The notes under the pieces: generated by a model
Seen by the model: the letters and a program-made list of their open reading frames with translations, nothing else
What the model was told of the DNA's origin: nothing
The model's database searches: none
NCBI RefSeq assembly: GCF_963422355.1
Contig: NC_085105.1
Location: 3,226,052 to 3,290,051, forward strand
Source of the DNA: Corticium candelabrum
Taxonomy: Eukaryota > Porifera > Homoscleromorpha > Homosclerophorida > Plakinidae
Length of the DNA stretch: 64,000 nt
Reading direction: 5' to 3'
In this document: positions 62,151 through 64,000 of the stretch, piece by piece
Numbering within the stretch: the first letter of the stretch is position 1
How the letters are laid out: each line of letters opens with the position of its first letter
Program-made: the position numbers and the translations under genes

Positions 62151-62644
62151 ATCAGTATGATGCCAGCGGTTCCCAGTGGTTTCGGCAAATGAGCACTGGC
62201 TCCGAGAAGCTGAGGTAGAGATTTAGGAAATGGTTTCAATCGCGTGCCCAATGCACCAAACATCCCTGGAATAATGACGCCTCCGAGGACAGCAACAGCT
62301 GAACCTCGAGTTGCAACGCACACCGAGCACAGTAGTCTTTCTTTGTCAATGGGTCTCGTTACTAAGTACTCCCAACATAGCACAGCTATTGATCCAGCAG
62401 TAAGAGAGCAGACGGCCAAAATCCCAGCGATCCCCACTCTAGAGTATTGCCGCTGCTTCCACAGTCTGTTAGTGAACCATCCACTTATAGTTGTCACAGT
62501 AGCACCTGATGCAGCCAGGATTTGTCGTGATAGTAAGCTCTGCAATTTTGATCGTTCCTCGTACTCTTCGAGAACTCGTCTCCCATAGGCGGACACATCC
62601 CCAGTCATCTGCTGATCAGACTGAGTTTTGACTGTTGAGCTCAT
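62036..62644 (-). CDS. TMEM126-like mitochondrial membrane protein (tentative)
   Basis: A single-exon frame of 202 residues starts MSSTVKTQSDQQMTGDVSAY. It has a basic segment (WFTNRLWKQRQYSRVGIAGI) followed by about three or four hydrophobic segments at roughly residues 72-95, 110-130 and 158-178. The pattern LLCSVCVATRGSAVAVLGG, then IPGMFGALG, resembles TMEM126A/B (C..C...R.G....GG..P). These proteins are inner-membrane factors of complex I assembly. The length (TMEM126A 195) and topology agree. Sequence identity is low, so the call rests on the pattern. The gene stands head to head with LAMTOR4, about 500 bases away. Its 3' end is duplicated in tandem downstream. Confidence 0.55.
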   Translation of the reverse strand: MSSTVKTQSDQQMTGDVSAYGRRVLEEYEERSKLQSLLSRQILAASGATVTTISGWFTNRLWKQRQYSRVGIAGILAVCSLTAGSIAVLCWEYLVTRPIDKERLLCSVCVATRGSAVAVLGGVIIPGMFGALGTRLKPFPKSLPQLLGASAHLPKPLGTAGIILMSVQAGVGYLLAGKQIELKLEERVIRRKIFTEHQEITR

Positions 62645-63145
62645 TCGCTACAAATGCATAATTAAGTACTAAACTGGCATCCTCTGAGCTGCATGTGCGT
62701 GTACAACAATTTCAGACTGGCGGAAAACGAACCACGCTCACAAACTGACAATAAAATTACTAATAGTTGCAATAGCCATAATCAGGCACGTCTAAACATA
62801 ATGCTAACTGGCAAACTCAAGCTCCCGAAGACTACAGAAAAGAACAAATAGGTGCACGTGATGTCTATGTCTACTAGCAGACTAGGTAACGTCGTTAAAA
62901 GTTTAGAAAAAACTTAAACGTATATAGGACTATCATATTTATATAACATATGATCTAACAGAAGCAATTTATAACTTACTTTTGGCTTGTCCAAATAATC
63001 AAAGCCCGGATGTGCATCATCTAATCCTCGTGACCTAGAATCCCGGATTATATTTCCTTGCTCGACGCATATGGTAGGTAAATCTGCTCAAGATTGCCAC
63101 AGTCGTTACCTCTCAATAATTTTAACGTTTCTATGCTTATAGGCT
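62645..63145. promoter_or_regulatory. Divergent TMEM126-like/LAMTOR4 spacer
   Basis: 501 bases between divergent start codons. A likely LAMTOR4 5' UTR acceptor lies at 63142 (cttatag). A GCACGTGAT E-box lies at about 62856. Confidence 0.45.
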
Positions 63146-63474
63146 ATGTTAACACAAAGTCTCGAAGCCCTTCCAGGGCAGGTGGGGTGTCTGGTGCTGA
63201 GTGACGACGGCGCCGTATTGGCTGTATGTCATTACCTCTTTCAATGTGCCGCTAAGAAATTAAGTTTTGTCTATTTGCTGTGCAGTCGACGGGAGAGCTG
63301 AAGAACGACGAGCGTTGTGCTAAAGTTGTTCTGAGTATGCTGCAGGCCGCCAGTCGACTGACGAATGCTGAGCAACGAGATCCGTTTAGAAGGATGTCGA
63401 TTGTATTAGAGGGATACACTCTGATGGCGACTGTATCTAGTGGGAAAATATTCATTGTCAAGAGACAGAACTAG
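63146..63474 (+). CDS. LAMTOR4: LAMTOR4, Ragulator subunit
   Basis: LAMTOR4 (p10) is a roadblock-fold subunit of Ragulator, which anchors Rag GTPases and mTORC1 on lysosomes. Two coding exons keep phase: 63146-63223 (26 codons) and 63286-63474, giving 88 residues (human 99). The protein starts MLTQSLEALPGQVGCLVLSD and continues STGELKNDERCAKVVLSML. It has PFRRMSIVLEGYTLMATVSS and ends GKIFIVKRQN, matching the human C-terminal pattern F.RLSVVF....L.VTVS...VFVVKRQN. The 62-base intron is GT-AG. An ATG at 63071 with a donor after it was rejected because it joins out of frame. The first coding exon probably follows a non-coding 5' exon. Confidence 0.9.
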
Positions 63475-63911
63475 GAACTACAGTACTTTGAAACTTGATC
63501 GAGTTATGGCTAGATCATCTATTAGTTACACCTTTAGTTCTACCGAGTAGGAACTTGTGATTTGAAACCATGCACTGACAGTACAAGTGGTCATGTCAGG
63601 CTGGCTTTGCAAAAACTGAGATCTTATTAATTAATAATTAAATACGTGTTTGGCCGGGGTTGAGCATTTTTGTGATTGAATCATTGTCTGTGGTGGGTTA
63701 TCATCAACTTATGGCTCATTATCTAGGAAGACAACTTCATTAGCTAATTAATTAATAAGAACAGGGATGCAGAAGCATCTTTTGTTGGAGAAATTGTACA
63801 TGCAGGCTCTTGGAAAACATGCAACTACTTTGCGTTGTCACTCAAATTGCATTAATTTCTTGCATACAATTTCATTTGTCAAATCAATAAAAAGTTTGTG
63901 AGCACAATGGG

Positions 63912-64000
63912 CAGGGGCTGATCTAGGATTTTTGCAGAGGGGTGGCCAGCTAGTGCCCGTGTGACTCATATTGGTGTGTAAAGAAATTGTGCTGGATAGT
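63912..64000. mobile_element. Left end of a hAT-like element, cut by window edge
   Basis: CAGGGGCTGATCTAGGATTT is typical of hAT-family termini. The element runs off the window. Confidence 0.5.

Noticed and set aside
63071-63077. Alternative LAMTOR4 start ATG with a GT donor shortly after
   Set aside because: Joining it to the acceptor at 63142 puts the known LAMTOR4 sequence out of frame; the ATG at 63146 restores it.

Overview
The window is nuclear DNA of a metazoan. It holds intron-rich genes in both orientations, short GT-AG introns, long (CA/TG)n arrays and many small DNA transposons. A DLG scaffold with L27, three PDZ, SH3 and guanylate-kinase domains, a selenoprotein T with a SECIS element, and a nine-FN3 FNDC3 protein all fit an animal. 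The gene set and repeat style suggest a non-vertebrate, possibly an early-branching animal such as a sponge. That placement is an inference and weakly supported.

Layout from left to right. 1-3.2 kb: a decayed LINE. 4.7-5.7 kb: the first two coding exons of ALG9 (minus), whose remainder runs off the left edge; the LINE lies in its second intron. 5.9-18.5 kb: FNDC3 (minus), 26 exons. 18.7-22.9 kb: ATG3 (plus), 14 exons. 24.4-28.9 kb: SELENOT (minus), with an in-frame Sec TGA and a SECIS. 28.9-34.8 kb: EIF4E2/4EHP (plus). 34.8-37.4 kb: repeats. 37.4-38.7 kb: a secreted vWA protein (minus). 38.7-43.2 kb: repeats. 43.3-44.2 kb: a small membrane protein, perhaps TMEM254-like (minus). 44.25-47.7 kb: EXOSC4/RRP41 (plus). 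47.7-50.5 kb: repeats. 50.5-61.6 kb: DLG (minus), 21 exons. 62.0-62.6 kb: a TMEM126-like protein (minus). 63.1-63.5 kb: LAMTOR4 (plus).

For ATG3, FNDC3, SELENOT, EIF4E2, EXOSC4, DLG and LAMTOR4, I derived exon boundaries by hand so that reading phase is kept through every junction. The genes are unrelated housekeeping genes. Functions include N-glycosylation, autophagy, ER redox, cap-binding repression, RNA decay, cell polarity and mTORC1 signalling on the lysosome. They do not form a pathway. Four head-to-head pairs share short promoters, two of only 64-66 bp.

Introns and intergenic spaces are packed with terminal-inverted-repeat elements. They include a foldback family with TAGTCTC termini, pogo-like elements at TA sites, hAT-like MITEs, and one TIR element that encloses a broken coding fragment. 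The strongest single result is the selenoprotein T gene, which a standard ORF search would break at its Sec codon.
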